Origin: Fontibacterium meridianamericanum | GTDB lineage: Bacteria > Pseudomonadota > Alphaproteobacteria > Pelagibacterales > Pelagibacteraceae | Assembly (NCBI GenBank): GCA_965235635.1 | Contig: CBDDYR010000001.1 | Span: 248,001-312,000, forward strand | Reading direction: 5' to 3' | Length of the DNA: 64,000 nt | Shown here: piece after piece, positions 9,218 to 17,956 of the stretch | Numbering within the stretch: the first letter of the stretch is position 1 | Layout: each line of letters opens with the position of its first letter | Position numbers and translations under genes: made by a program | The notes under the pieces: model-generated | Database searches by the model: none | Seen by the model: only the letters and a program-made list of their open reading frames with translations | What the model was told of the DNA's origin: nothing

Positions 9218-9655
9218 ATGAAAGATCTTTTATATTTAAGAGAAAAAAGTTTAAAAGAAATTATAGAACTTATTTTTCAAGTCTATATTGATTCATATTC
9301 AGATCCACATGAAGTTCTTAAAAAAAATTCTTTTGGTAGGGCTCATCATAGATTGCTTTGTATTATAGAAGGAAACCCTAATATTAGTATTGCTGATATA
9401 TTAAGAAAATTAAAAATTACTAAACAAAGTTTAAGTAGAGTTCTACAAGATTTAATCAAAAAAAATATTATATCCCAAAAAAAAGGAACAAAAGATGCAA
9501 GACAAAGAGAGTTAGTTCTAACTGAAAAAGGAATAAAACTGTGTAATGAAATATTTAATAAACAAAAAAAAAGAATAATTAATGCGCTTAAAAATTCTAG
9601 CTCAGATGAAGTTTCAAACTTTAAATCAATAATGAAAAAAATAATTCATGGATAA
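9218..9655 (+). CDS. MarR-family transcriptional regulator (PetP-like)
   Basis: Winged-helix DNA-binding protein of 145 aa. The MarR pattern is clear: a first helical region, the recognition helix segment ITKQSLSRVLQDLIKKNIIS, a wing with DARQRELVLTEKG, and a C-terminal dimerisation helix. It overlaps the next gene, an OmpR-type regulator, by 8 bp. A MarR-OmpR pair at the head of an operon matches the petP-petR pair of Rhodobacter capsulatus, where PetR is needed for cytochrome bc1 expression. bc1 genes lie about 8 kb away here, but the link is by analogy only. Confidence 0.85.
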   Translation: MKDLLYLREKSLKEIIELIFQVYIDSYSDPHEVLKKNSFGRAHHRLLCIIEGNPNISIADILRKLKITKQSLSRVLQDLIKKNIISQKKGTKDARQRELVLTEKGIKLCNEIFNKQKKRIINALKNSSSDEVSNFKSIMKKIIHG

Positions 9656-10328
9656 TTCAAAAATACATATTTTGATTGTTGATGATGATGATAAAATCAG
9701 GGATCTATTAAAACAATATTTAAAAAATAATAATTTTTTTGTGTCTACAGCTATTAATGCATCTGATGCTGAAGAAAAATTAAAAATTGTAAAATTTGAT
9801 TTAGCAATTATTGATATTATGATGCCGGGCAAAGATGGTTTACAACTTACAAAAGAAATTAGAGAAAAGATTGATTTGCCTATAATTCTTCTTACAGCGA
9901 AAGGTGAAGCCGATGATAGAGTAAGAGGTTTAGAGTTAGGAGCGGAAGATTATTTACCAAAACCTTTTGAACCAAAAGAACTTTTATTAAGAATTAAGAA
10001 TGTAATTAAAAGAATCAAAAAAGATAAGCATTTAATAACTTCAATTAAAATAGGAAAAGTTAATATTAATATTAAAAAAATGGAAATCCAAAAAGAAAAA
10101 AAAATAATAAAAATTAATGCTAGTGAAAAAATCTTATTAGAAAATATGATTAGTTCCGCTGGAAAAATATTTTCTAGAGAGGAAATTTCAAAAATCACAA
10201 ACTTAATGCAAGAAAGAAGCATAGATGTTTTGGTTACACGTCTAAGACAAAAAATTGAGCCAGATCCCAAAAATCCAAAGTACTTACAAACAGTCCGTGG
10301 TGCTGGCTATGTTTTATGGTTAGATTGA
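9648..10328 (+). CDS. OmpR/PhoB-family response regulator (PetR-like)
   Basis: Two-component response regulator of 226 aa. The receiver domain (about 5-120) has the acidic pair Asp12-Asp13, the phosphorylation site Asp56 in IIDIMMPG, the switch Thr83 and Lys105 in YLPKPF. The C-terminal winged-helix domain (about 130-226) ends with RLRQKIEPDPKNPKYLQTVR, typical of the OmpR class. It overlaps marR by 8 bp and is followed 1 bp later by a histidine kinase gene, so the three form one signalling operon. The input signal is unknown; OmpR-like and PetR-like names are both plausible. Confidence 0.92.
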   Translation: MDNSKIHILIVDDDDKIRDLLKQYLKNNNFFVSTAINASDAEEKLKIVKFDLAIIDIMMPGKDGLQLTKEIREKIDLPIILLTAKGEADDRVRGLELGAEDYLPKPFEPKELLLRIKNVIKRIKKDKHLITSIKIGKVNINIKKMEIQKEKKIIKINASEKILLENMISSAGKIFSREEISKITNLMQERSIDVLVTRLRQKIEPDPKNPKYLQTVRGAGYVLWLD

Positions 10329-10329
10329 A

Positions 10330-11640
10330 ATGTTAAGAAAAATATTTCCTAGAACATTACTTTTTAGATCATTATTAATTGTAATAGCTCCTATAATACT
10401 TATTCAAATTGTTGTAGGGGGAGTTTTTTTTGATAGCATTTGGTATAAAACAAATAGAGGCTTAGTTAGATCTGCTACAAATGAAATTAACACATTCTTA
10501 GCTCTCTACCCTGAATTTAAACAAAAAAATAAAAGTAATGAATTAATAAATATTTATAAAGACAAAAGTGGCATAATAATTACAGTCAAAAAAGAAACTC
10601 AGCAACTTCCATCTACAGAAACAGTAAAGTGGTACAGTCTATACGATAAGATTGTTTTAGAAGAATTCTCAGATAAAATAAAAAATCCATACTGGCATAA
10701 TGTCAGATTTAATAGTTCATTTGTTCAAGTATTAGTGCTGTTAAATAAGAATGAAGTTATTGAATTTTTAATACCCAAATCAAAAATAAGGTCTACATCT
10801 GGAAGAATATTTGCACTGTGGATTACCGTGCCCTCATTAATATTTCTTTTTATTTCAATAATTTTTCTACGCAATCAAATAAGACCTATCATTCATCTTT
10901 CTCAAGCAGCGGAAAAATTTGGTAAAGGGCAATTTGATAGTGATTTTAAAGTATCAGGTGCTCTTGAAATCAGACAGGCTTCTTACGAGTTTGAAAGAAT
11001 GAAAAGAAGAATCTTAAAACATATTAGTCAGAGAACGGCCATGTTATCCGGTATTAGCCACGATCTCAAAACACCCCTAACTAGATTAAAATTACAGATC
11101 GAACTTTTAAATAAAAATCAAAAATTAAATTCTCTCAAAGAAGAAATTATTGAAATGGAAAAAATGATTAATGAATATCTTGATTTTGCAAGTAACCAAT
11201 ATTCACAACCTGTAGAAAAATTTAATATTATCCAATTAATTCAAAATTTAATTGATAAAAGTTTTAAAAAAAATATTAAAATTAAAAGTCCTAAAAATTT
11301 AATATTTTTAGGGAGAAAAAATTTAATAAGAAGATGTATTGCTAATATTATAAATAATTCTCAAAAATATGCTGAGAATATTTTAATTACATGTAAAAAA
11401 ATAAAAAAAACTGTTCAAATTAATATTGATGATGACGGTCCTGGAATTGCAGATGAACATAAAGAAAAAGTCTTTAGACCATTTTACAGAATAGATAAGT
11501 CAAGATCTCTCAAAGAGACTAATGTCGGATTAGGGCTTTCAATTGTTGAAGATATTGTTAATTCTCATGGCGGAACTGTAAAACTATTAAACAATCCCAA
11601 AGGCAAAGGTTTGAGAGTTTCTTTATCTTTTCCTAACTAA
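10330..11640 (+). CDS. EnvZ-like sensor histidine kinase
   Basis: Membrane sensor kinase of 436 aa, partner of the response regulator directly upstream. A first transmembrane helix lies at about 12-36, a periplasmic domain of about 120 residues follows, then a second membrane helix (WITVPSLIFLFISIIFL) and a HAMP linker. The phosphoacceptor is His244 in SGISHDLKTPLTRL. The ATPase domain shows the N box NIINNSQKYA, the G1 box DDDGPGIADEH, the F box VFRPFYR and the G2 box GLGLSIVEDIV. The last 18 bp overlap the convergent ubiK gene. Confidence 0.93.
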   Translation: MLRKIFPRTLLFRSLLIVIAPIILIQIVVGGVFFDSIWYKTNRGLVRSATNEINTFLALYPEFKQKNKSNELINIYKDKSGIIITVKKETQQLPSTETVKWYSLYDKIVLEEFSDKIKNPYWHNVRFNSSFVQVLVLLNKNEVIEFLIPKSKIRSTSGRIFALWITVPSLIFLFISIIFLRNQIRPIIHLSQAAEKFGKGQFDSDFKVSGALEIRQASYEFERMKRRILKHISQRTAMLSGISHDLKTPLTRLKLQIELLNKNQKLNSLKEEIIEMEKMINEYLDFASNQYSQPVEKFNIIQLIQNLIDKSFKKNIKIKSPKNLIFLGRKNLIRRCIANIINNSQKYAENILITCKKIKKTVQINIDDDGPGIADEHKEKVFRPFYRIDKSRSLKETNVGLGLSIVEDIVNSHGGTVKLLNNPKGKGLRVSLSFPN

Positions 11641-11853
11641 TTTCTTCAGCTTTTCGATTTCTAAATTTAGTTTATTTATTTTATTTTTTAATTGTTGCAA
11701 ATCTTCTTGGGAAGAACTGTTAAAATGGTGGATGATTTTTTCTTTCTTGAACTGAATAATATTACTTATTTCTTGCTTAATATCTTTTGCAGTTAAAATT
11801 CCTAGTTGAAATAGATTTACAAAATCATTAATAATTTTTTTATAATTATTCAT
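11623..11853 (-). CDS. ubiK: accessory factor UbiK family protein (BMFP)
   Basis: Small protein of 76 aa with an N-terminal helical region and a C-terminal coiled coil (DLQQLKNKINKLNLEIEKLK), the layout of the BMFP / UbiK family. In E. coli UbiK assists ubiquinone synthesis enzymes in the cytosol and binds lipids. Alphaproteobacteria often have this gene immediately before lgt, as here (lgt starts 48 bp away in the opposite direction). The basic, low-complexity composition limits confidence in the exact family. Confidence 0.72.
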   Translation of the reverse strand: MNNYKKIINDFVNLFQLGILTAKDIKQEISNIIQFKKEKIIHHFNSSSQEDLQQLKNKINKLNLEIEKLKKLVRKR

Positions 11854-11900
11854 ATATTCTTATTGATAATACAGTTATAAATAATTTTAAGATTATTTAA

Positions 11901-12701
11901 ATGTTTATTCACAACCTAGATCCCGTCATTATCAATTTTGGTTTTATAGAAATACGCTGGTACTCTTTAGCTTACATTGCGGGAATATTCTTAGGGTTTT
12001 ACTACGCTAAATATTTAATTAAAAAATATTGGAATAAGGAAATAATTATAATTAAAAATCTTGATAATTTTTTAATTTATCTAATTTTAGGTATTATTTT
12101 AGGAGGAAGAATTGGATATATTTTATTTTATAATTTTAATTATTATTTTAATCATCCTATTGAAATATTATTTTTATGGCAGGGTGGGATGTCATTCCAT
12201 GGGGGAGCAATTGGCGTTTTTATCGCTTCAATAATTTTTGCAAAAAAAATTAAAATTAACACTCTTGTCTTAACAGACATAATTGTCAGTGTCGCTTGCA
12301 TAGGAATATTTCTTGGAAGAATTGCTAATTTTATAAATGGAGAATTATATGGAAAAAAAACTTATTCTAATTACGGTGTAATATTTCCAAAAATAGACAT
12401 GGAGCCACGACATCCCTCGCAATTATATGAAGCAATTCTTGAAGGGATAATACTGTTCTTATTGTTGAATATTATCTTAAAATACAAAAAAAAATTATTT
12501 AATGGTGAATTATCCTGTTATTTTATAATTTTTTATTCTGTTTTTAGAATTTTATCTGAAATGTTTAGAGAACCAGACAAGCATTTAGGCTATGTAATTT
12601 TTAATTTTTCTTTAGGGACATGTATAAGCCTGTGTTTTTTAATTTTTGGATTAATTGCATTTAAAAAAATTAAAGATGGATCGTTTAGAAAAATTAATTA
12701 A
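11901..12701 (+). CDS. lgt: prolipoprotein diacylglyceryl transferase
   Basis: Inner-membrane enzyme that attaches diacylglycerol to the lipobox cysteine of prelipoproteins, the first step of lipoprotein maturation; lspA in this window does the next. The 266 aa contain several membrane helices, the early RWYSLAYIAGI segment, the WQGGMSFHGGAIG loop and the signature GRIANFINGELYG. A later RHPSQLYEA motif is also typical. Its end overlaps the following methyltransferase gene by 26 bp. Confidence 0.96.
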   Translation: MFIHNLDPVIINFGFIEIRWYSLAYIAGIFLGFYYAKYLIKKYWNKEIIIIKNLDNFLIYLILGIILGGRIGYILFYNFNYYFNHPIEILFLWQGGMSFHGGAIGVFIASIIFAKKIKINTLVLTDIIVSVACIGIFLGRIANFINGELYGKKTYSNYGVIFPKIDMEPRHPSQLYEAILEGIILFLLLNIILKYKKKLFNGELSCYFIIFYSVFRILSEMFREPDKHLGYVIFNFSLGTCISLCFLIFGLIAFKKIKDGSFRKIN

Positions 12702-13638
12702 TAAAAAAAAATTTATTCCTTTAGATCAATTTATTGATATCGCTCTCTATGATAAAAAATCAGGCTACTACCAAAATAAAAAAATATTTGGTCGAGATGG
12801 AGATTTCATTACATCTCCAATAATATCAAGTATTTTTTCAGAAATGATATCTATATGGATTGTTTCTTATTGGATTTACATAAAAAAACCAAAACATATT
12901 AACATTTTAGAATTAGGTCCTGGAAATGGCCTGATGATTAAACAAATAATAAATTGTATTAAAAAAATTAAAACTTTTGATACAAAATTTACAGTTTATT
13001 TGCATGAAATAAGTGAGAAATTGATCAAAATACAAAAAAATAATTTAAATGATTTTAAAAATATTTTTTGGATAAAAAATATTAATAAGATCAATCAAGA
13101 ACCAACAATAATTATAGCTAACGAATTTTTTGATGCCTTTCCTATTAAACAATTTTTTAAACAAAAGAATATTTGGTATGAGCAATGTATTGCTTTCAAA
13201 GATAATAATAAAAAAAAGATTACTTTTTATAAAAACAAAATAAACAAAAACTATGTTAAAAAATATTCTAAGTTTTACAATATTAATAAAAATAAGTTTA
13301 TAGAATATCCAATGAATATAGATAATTATGTTAATTCAATATCAAAAATAATAAAAAAAAATAATGGTATATTTTTAATGTTTGATTACGGTTACTCAAG
13401 TATTCTTGGAAAAAATACTATCAAAGCAATAAAGAAACATAAAGTTGTAGATTTATTAAAAGAATATACTGATTGCGATATTACATTTGATATTAATTTC
13501 AACATATTAAAAAAACAATTTAAAAAAAATAATATTCAGAATATTGGAATAGTGCCGCAAAATTTTTTTTTACAAAAAATGGGAATTATGGAAAGAGCCA
13601 GTCAAATAGTCAAAAAAGAAGATATTTTTAAAAGTTAA
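12676..13638 (+). CDS. SAM-dependent methyltransferase, MidA/NDUFAF7 family
   Basis: Protein of 320 aa (ATG at 12676) related to MidA/NDUFAF7, which in mitochondria methylates an arginine of complex I; the bacterial substrate is not established. Family marks: IALYDKKSGYYQNK with the GRDGDFITSP segment, the SAM-binding ILELGPGNG, and ANEFFDAFPIKQF. The C-terminal part has FDYGY. A TTG at 12655 would add 7 residues but lies deeper inside lgt; the ATG gives the family-typical start. Overlaps lgt by 26 bp. Confidence 0.85.
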   Translation: MDRLEKLINKKKFIPLDQFIDIALYDKKSGYYQNKKIFGRDGDFITSPIISSIFSEMISIWIVSYWIYIKKPKHINILELGPGNGLMIKQIINCIKKIKTFDTKFTVYLHEISEKLIKIQKNNLNDFKNIFWIKNINKINQEPTIIIANEFFDAFPIKQFFKQKNIWYEQCIAFKDNNKKKITFYKNKINKNYVKKYSKFYNINKNKFIEYPMNIDNYVNSISKIIKKNNGIFLMFDYGYSSILGKNTIKAIKKHKVVDLLKEYTDCDITFDINFNILKKQFKKNNIQNIGIVPQNFFLQKMGIMERASQIVKKEDIFKS

Positions 13639-13668
13639 AAATTTAATTCTAAGTATTAATAAACTATT

Positions 13669-13744
13669 AAATCCAAATGAAATGGGTAAAGCTTTTAAGG
13701 CGTTAGCTTTTTGCAAAAAAAATTGCAAATTTAAGCTTGGGTTT
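13669..13744 (+). ncRNA. candidate structured RNA leader upstream of pgeF
   Basis: The 111-base gap before pgeF can fold in a compact way. AAATCCAA (13669-13676) pairs with TTGGGTTT (13737-13744). Inside lies a hairpin whose inner stem TTTGCAA/TTGCAAA (13710-13716 with 13723-13729, A6 loop) continues after a 3-base bulge into AGCTT/AAGCT (13705-13709 with 13733-13737). The upstream AAGCTT (13689-13694) can compete for 13733-13738, and TCC (13672-13674) can pair with GGG at 13685-13687 instead of 13739-13741. Alternative pairings like these occur in riboswitches and attenuators. I do not recognise a known class; chance AT-rich pairing is possible. Confidence 0.35.
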
Positions 13745-13749
13745 ATTTA

Positions 13750-14514
13750 ATGATTTTTTATTCAAAAAAAATTAACAAAATAACTGGTTTAAAAAGTTTT
13801 TTTTTTTCAAGAAAAAATGGTTTATCTAAAGGAATCTATAAGAGCTTAAATTGCGGATTAGGATCTAATGATAAAAAAAAAGATGTTAAAAATAATATTA
13901 AAATTATTGCAAAAAAAACTGGCTGTAATTTAAATAAACTTATTATACTCAAACAATATCATAGCAATAAAATAATCAATTTTGATAATTTCTTAGTAAA
14001 AAAAAGATACAAAGCTGATGGAATTATTACTTCATATCCAAGATTTTCTTTTGGAATTTTAACCGCTGACTGCGTACCAATATTAGTTGCTGATAAAAAA
14101 AATAAAACAATAGCAGCCATTCATTCTGGATGGAAAGGCGCAAATTCTGGAATTATAGAAAATCTAATAAAAAAATTTAAAGAAAAGAGATCAAAAATAT
14201 CAAATTTAATTGTGGCAATTGGACCTTGTATTGCGCAGAAAAGTTATGAGGTAAAAGAAGATTTCATAAAAAAGATTAGAATTAAGAATTACGATTATAA
14301 AAAATATTTTAGAAATAATAATAAAAAAATTTACTTTAATTTGAGATTATTTGTAAATAACAAATTTTTAAAACTTGGAGTCCCGCAAAAAAACATTGAT
14401 CATATTAATAGGGACACTTATAGCGATTATAAAAATTTTTTTAGCTATAGAAGGTCTGTTCATAAAAAAGAAATGGATTATGGAAGGTGTATCTCTGTGA
14501 TTTATAGATATTAA
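13750..14514 (+). CDS. pgeF: peptidoglycan editing factor PgeF (laccase-domain, YfiH family)
   Basis: Cytoplasmic zinc enzyme of 254 aa. E. coli PgeF (YfiH) removes misincorporated amino acids from UDP-MurNAc precursors; relatives have also been called polyphenol oxidases. The three metal ligands are in the family positions: His71 in KQYHSN, Cys108 in LTADCVP and His125 in AIHSGWKG. The later GPCIAQKSYEV and FSYRRS segments also match. The 111-base leader is unusually long for this window and may be structured. Confidence 0.93.
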   Translation: MIFYSKKINKITGLKSFFFSRKNGLSKGIYKSLNCGLGSNDKKKDVKNNIKIIAKKTGCNLNKLIILKQYHSNKIINFDNFLVKKRYKADGIITSYPRFSFGILTADCVPILVADKKNKTIAAIHSGWKGANSGIIENLIKKFKEKRSKISNLIVAIGPCIAQKSYEVKEDFIKKIRIKNYDYKKYFRNNNKKIYFNLRLFVNNKFLKLGVPQKNIDHINRDTYSDYKNFFSYRRSVHKKEMDYGRCISVIYRY

Positions 14515-14551
14515 TTGATTAAATAATTATAAAATTATATAAAAAGATCTC

Positions 14552-15484
14552 ATGAAGATTGTATCTGGAACAAGCAGTATTTCCCTAAGCGATCAAATCT
14601 GTAAATATTTAAAAACAAAACCAACACAAAGAGAAATTGTAAGATTCGCTGACTCAGAAGTCTATGTTGAGATTAAAGAAAATATGAGAGGTAACGATGT
14701 CTATTTAATACAATCGACCTCTTATCCTGCTAACGACAACATTATGGAACTGCTAATATGCATAGACTCTTTAAGACGATCTTCGGCAAAAAATATAACT
14801 GCTGTCATTCCTTACTTTGGGTACGCAAGACAAGATAGAAAAGTTGTGCCAAGGTCTCCTATAAGCGCAAAATTAGTTGCAAACTTAATTACTAATGCTG
14901 GAGCAAATAGAGTTTTAACAATGGACCTTCATGCAAATCAAATTCAGGGTTTTTTTGATATTCCTGTTGATAACTTATATGCAGCACCAGTTCTTTTAAA
15001 ACACATATTAAAAAATATTGGAATGAAAAATATAGTTTGTGTAGCTCCTGATGTTGGAGGAGTAGAAAGAGCAAGAGCAATTGGTAAACGACTGAATGCT
15101 GGTTTAGCAATCATTGATAAAAGAAGAGAACGTCCAGGACAATCTGAGGTTATGAATGTTATTGGAGAAGTTAAAAATAAATCTTGTATTATTATTGATG
15201 ACTTAATTGATAGTGGTGGGACAATCTGCAACGCAGCTGATGCTTTAATGGATAAAGGAGCAAAAGAAGTTTATTGTTACGTTGTTCATGGTGTTCTTAC
15301 GGGTTCATCTATTGATAAAATTAAAAAATCTAAGATGAAAAAGATCGTTATCACTGACACAATTGATAATACAAAAAAAATTAAAGGGGTTTCTAAAATA
15401 GAAGTAGTTAGTATTGCTCCTCTAATCGCTGAAGCTATTAAACGAATATCTCAATCAACTTCAGTTTCTAGCCTATTCAAATAA
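14552..15484 (+). CDS. prs: ribose-phosphate pyrophosphokinase (PRPP synthetase)
   Basis: Makes phosphoribosyl pyrophosphate from ribose 5-phosphate and ATP for purine, pyrimidine, His, Trp and NAD synthesis. The 310 aa contain the early regulatory FADSEVYVEI segment, the ATP-binding YFGYARQDRK, the metal-binding TMDLHANQIQGFFD and the PRPP loop IIIDDLIDSGGTICNA. The length matches class I enzymes. The 37-bp upstream gap is A/T-only in most places, with a TATATA-like box. It precedes rplY and pth, an order seen in many alphaproteobacteria. Confidence 0.97.
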   Translation: MKIVSGTSSISLSDQICKYLKTKPTQREIVRFADSEVYVEIKENMRGNDVYLIQSTSYPANDNIMELLICIDSLRRSSAKNITAVIPYFGYARQDRKVVPRSPISAKLVANLITNAGANRVLTMDLHANQIQGFFDIPVDNLYAAPVLLKHILKNIGMKNIVCVAPDVGGVERARAIGKRLNAGLAIIDKRRERPGQSEVMNVIGEVKNKSCIIIDDLIDSGGTICNAADALMDKGAKEVYCYVVHGVLTGSSIDKIKKSKMKKIVITDTIDNTKKIKGVSKIEVVSIAPLIAEAIKRISQSTSVSSLFK

Positions 15485-15540
15485 ATAACAATAACTTGTT
15501 TTTTTTTTGAAGTTAATATAAAACAAGCGATCTTGATTAT

Positions 15541-16305
15541 ATGGAAAATTTAAAGCTTGAAGCTTCAGAAAGAAAAATCAATTCAAAAGGAGACCTTAAA
15601 AAATTAAGATTAGAGGGCTTTCTTCCAGGTATTTTATACGGTGATAAAGAAAAAAACTTACCTTTATCAGTAAAAAAAATATCAATTAAAAAAATGTTAG
15701 AGTCATCTAATTTTATGAGCTCTGTTATAGAAATGAGCATAGGGGGAGCAAAACATAAAGTTCTAACTAAAGATATCAATTTTCATCCTTTAAATAATGA
15801 ACCGATACACATAGATTTTCAAAAGATTAAACCTGGAACAAAAGTAACTGTTAATATTCCAGTAAGATTCATTAACAATGATAATTGTCCAGGATTAAAA
15901 ATGGGCGGAGTTCTAAACATAGTAAGAAGAAAAATAGAATTAAAATGTGCTGCAGAGAATATTCCTGCTGAAATAGTAGTTGATTTAGCCAATAAAGAAA
16001 TGAATGAAAGTATTCACATATCTTCAGTAAAATTACCTGAGGGTGCAAAGCCTGTAATTAGTGATCGAGATTTTACTATAGCAACCATTGCTGCTCCTAC
16101 AGTTGTTAAAGAACCTGAGCCAGCTGCTGCCGCTACGGGAGATGCTGCTGCGGGTGATGCTGCTACTCCAGCTGATGGCGTGGCTACTGCTGCGGGTGAT
16201 GCTAAGCCAGCTGATGGAAAAGCTAAACCAGGAGAAACAGCTAAATCCCCTGAGGCTGCAAAAAAACCTGCTGCCGCTGCTGCACCTGCAGATAAAAAGA
16301 AATAA
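15541..16305 (+). CDS. rplY: 50S ribosomal protein L25 (CTC form) with long Ala-rich tail
   Basis: bL25 binds 5S rRNA. Residues 1-90 are the L25 domain (KLRLEGFLPGILYG) and about 95-185 the CTC domain (IHIDFQKIKPGTKVTVNIPV). From about residue 190 to the end lies a tail of some 65 residues made almost only of Ala, Pro, Lys, Gly, Asp and Thr, with repeated AAAGDA / AAGDAKPADGKAKPG units. The DNA of the tail (about 16110-16300) is visibly richer in G and C than anything nearby. The tail is likely disordered; its role is unknown. Followed 7 bp later by pth. Confidence 0.95.
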   Translation: MENLKLEASERKINSKGDLKKLRLEGFLPGILYGDKEKNLPLSVKKISIKKMLESSNFMSSVIEMSIGGAKHKVLTKDINFHPLNNEPIHIDFQKIKPGTKVTVNIPVRFINNDNCPGLKMGGVLNIVRRKIELKCAAENIPAEIVVDLANKEMNESIHISSVKLPEGAKPVISDRDFTIATIAAPTVVKEPEPAAAATGDAAAGDAATPADGVATAAGDAKPADGKAKPGETAKSPEAAKKPAAAAAPADKKK

Positions 16306-16312
16306 CATTTAA

Positions 16313-16870
16313 ATGTTATTATTTGCAGGGTTAGGAAATCCAGATCCAAAACATGCAAATAACCGCCATAACGTGGGATTCAAACTTATAGATGCATTAA
16401 ATAAAAATTTTGGACTTTCAAAACAAAAACCGAAATTCAAAGGTCTTTTAACTAACGGGCAAGTACAAAATAATAAAGTTATAGTCGTAAAGCCATTAAC
16501 TTTTATGAATAATTCTGGAATGTGTATTAGAGAAATAACTGATTATCATAGAATTAAAACTAACAATATTTTTGTATTTCATGATGACATGGATATCGAA
16601 ATCGGAAAGATTAAAACTAAAATTGGTGGATCTAGTGGTGGTCATAATGGCATTAAGTCAATAGACGACTCCATAGGCACTGATTACAATAGAATTAGAA
16701 TTGGTATAGGACACCCAGGTGACAAGGAATTAGTAGATAAACATGTTCTGAATGATTTCACAGAAGAAGAAAAAATAATAATAGATCAGGTTATTAAGAA
16801 AATATTTAAAAATATAAATCTTCTTATAGAAAAAAAACTAGACGATTTTACTTCTAAAAGTAATCAATAA
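16313..16870 (+). CDS. pth: peptidyl-tRNA hydrolase
   Basis: Releases tRNA from peptidyl-tRNA dropped by ribosomes. The 185 aa show the catalytic His19 in NNRHNVGF, the substrate-binding FMNNSG segment, the HDDMDIEIGKI stretch with the conserved Asp, and GGSSGGHNGIKSI. It follows rplY by 7 bp and precedes ychF by 6 bp; rplY-pth-ychF is a conserved translation-linked order. Confidence 0.97.
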   Translation: MLLFAGLGNPDPKHANNRHNVGFKLIDALNKNFGLSKQKPKFKGLLTNGQVQNNKVIVVKPLTFMNNSGMCIREITDYHRIKTNNIFVFHDDMDIEIGKIKTKIGGSSGGHNGIKSIDDSIGTDYNRIRIGIGHPGDKELVDKHVLNDFTEEEKIIIDQVIKKIFKNINLLIEKKLDDFTSKSNQ

Positions 16871-16876
16871 GTCTAT

Positions 16877-17956
16877 ATGAGTTTTAAATGCGGAATAGTA
16901 GGTTTGCCTAATGTTGGTAAATCAACATTATTTAATGCTCTTACAAAATCCAAGAATGCTCAAGCAGCTAACTTTCCTTTTTGTACCATAGAACCAAACA
17001 TTGGAGTTGTTACAGTTCCTGATGAAAGATTAGAAAAACTTTCAAAGATTGCAAAATCAGAAAAAATTATTCCAACATATATAACATTTGTAGATATTGC
17101 AGGATTAGTGGCAGGAGCATCAAAGGGTGAAGGTTTAGGTAATAAATTTCTTGCAAATATTAGAGAAGTTGATGCTGTAATACATATGTTGCGATGTTTT
17201 GACTCAAGTGAAATACAAAATGTCAATAAAACAGTAGATCCTATAAGAGATTTAGAAACCGTAGAAACTGAAATGATGATTTCTGATTTAGAGTCTGTTG
17301 AGAAAAGACTGTCTCAAAAAAAAAATAAAAATAATGAATTAAACAAAGATACTTTTGAAATTTTAGAGTATGTTTATGAATCTCTAAAAAATGGAGTTCG
17401 TCCAGAAAAGTTGGAAGAAAAATTTGATAAAAAATTAATTAAAAATTTAGGTATTTTATCAACTAAACCCAGAATCTTAGTCTGCAATGTAGACGAAAAT
17501 AGCGTCAGCTCAGGCAATAATTATTCTGACAAAATAAAAGAGAAGTTTAAAAATGATACAGTGGTAATTGTTTCTGCTGAAATTGAACAACAAATTACTG
17601 AACTTCAAGATTCTGAGGCTAGTGAATTTATGAGAGAAATTGGAATAAAAGAATCAGGATTGGATCAAATAATAAAAGCTGGATATAAAATTTTAAACTT
17701 AACCACTTATTTTACAGTAGGCCCTAAAGAAACACATGCCTGGACTATCGAAAAAAACTGTAAAGCCCCAGATGCAGCAGAAGTTATTCACTCTGATTTT
17801 AAAAAAGGATTTATTAAAGCAGAAGTTATATCTTATGTAGATTATATTCAACATGCAGGAGAAGTGGGGGCTAGAGATAATGGAAAATTAAAGATCGAAG
17901 GAAAAGATTATGAAGTAGCCGATGGAGATGTTTTACACTTTAGATTCAACACGTAA
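16877..17956 (+). CDS. ychF: redox-regulated ATPase YchF (Obg-family)
   Basis: Cytosolic P-loop protein that binds ribosomes and hydrolyses ATP rather than GTP. The 359 aa have the P loop GLPNVGKST (9-17), the G3 motif DIAGLVAGASKGEGLGNKFL, the altered G4 region LVCNVDE in place of NKxD, which explains the ATP preference, and a C-terminal TGS domain (HAWTIEKNCKAPDAAEVIH). The last 24 bp overlap the 3' end of petC on the other strand. Confidence 0.97.
   Translation: MSFKCGIVGLPNVGKSTLFNALTKSKNAQAANFPFCTIEPNIGVVTVPDERLEKLSKIAKSEKIIPTYITFVDIAGLVAGASKGEGLGNKFLANIREVDAVIHMLRCFDSSEIQNVNKTVDPIRDLETVETEMMISDLESVEKRLSQKKNKNNELNKDTFEILEYVYESLKNGVRPEKLEEKFDKKLIKNLGILSTKPRILVCNVDENSVSSGNNYSDKIKEKFKNDTVVIVSAEIEQQITELQDSEASEFMREIGIKESGLDQIIKAGYKILNLTTYFTVGPKETHAWTIEKNCKAPDAAEVIHSDFKKGFIKAEVISYVDYIQHAGEVGARDNGKLKIEGKDYEVADGDVLHFRFNT

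Noticed and set aside
13669..13744. SAM-II or SAM-V riboswitch
   Set aside because: I could not find the conserved core of either class as I know it, and the downstream gene is not in methionine metabolism.
16014..16358. Open frames on the minus strand opposite rplY, rich in Ala/Gly/Ser
   Set aside because: They are the complement of the GC-rich repeat tail of L25 and resemble no protein family.
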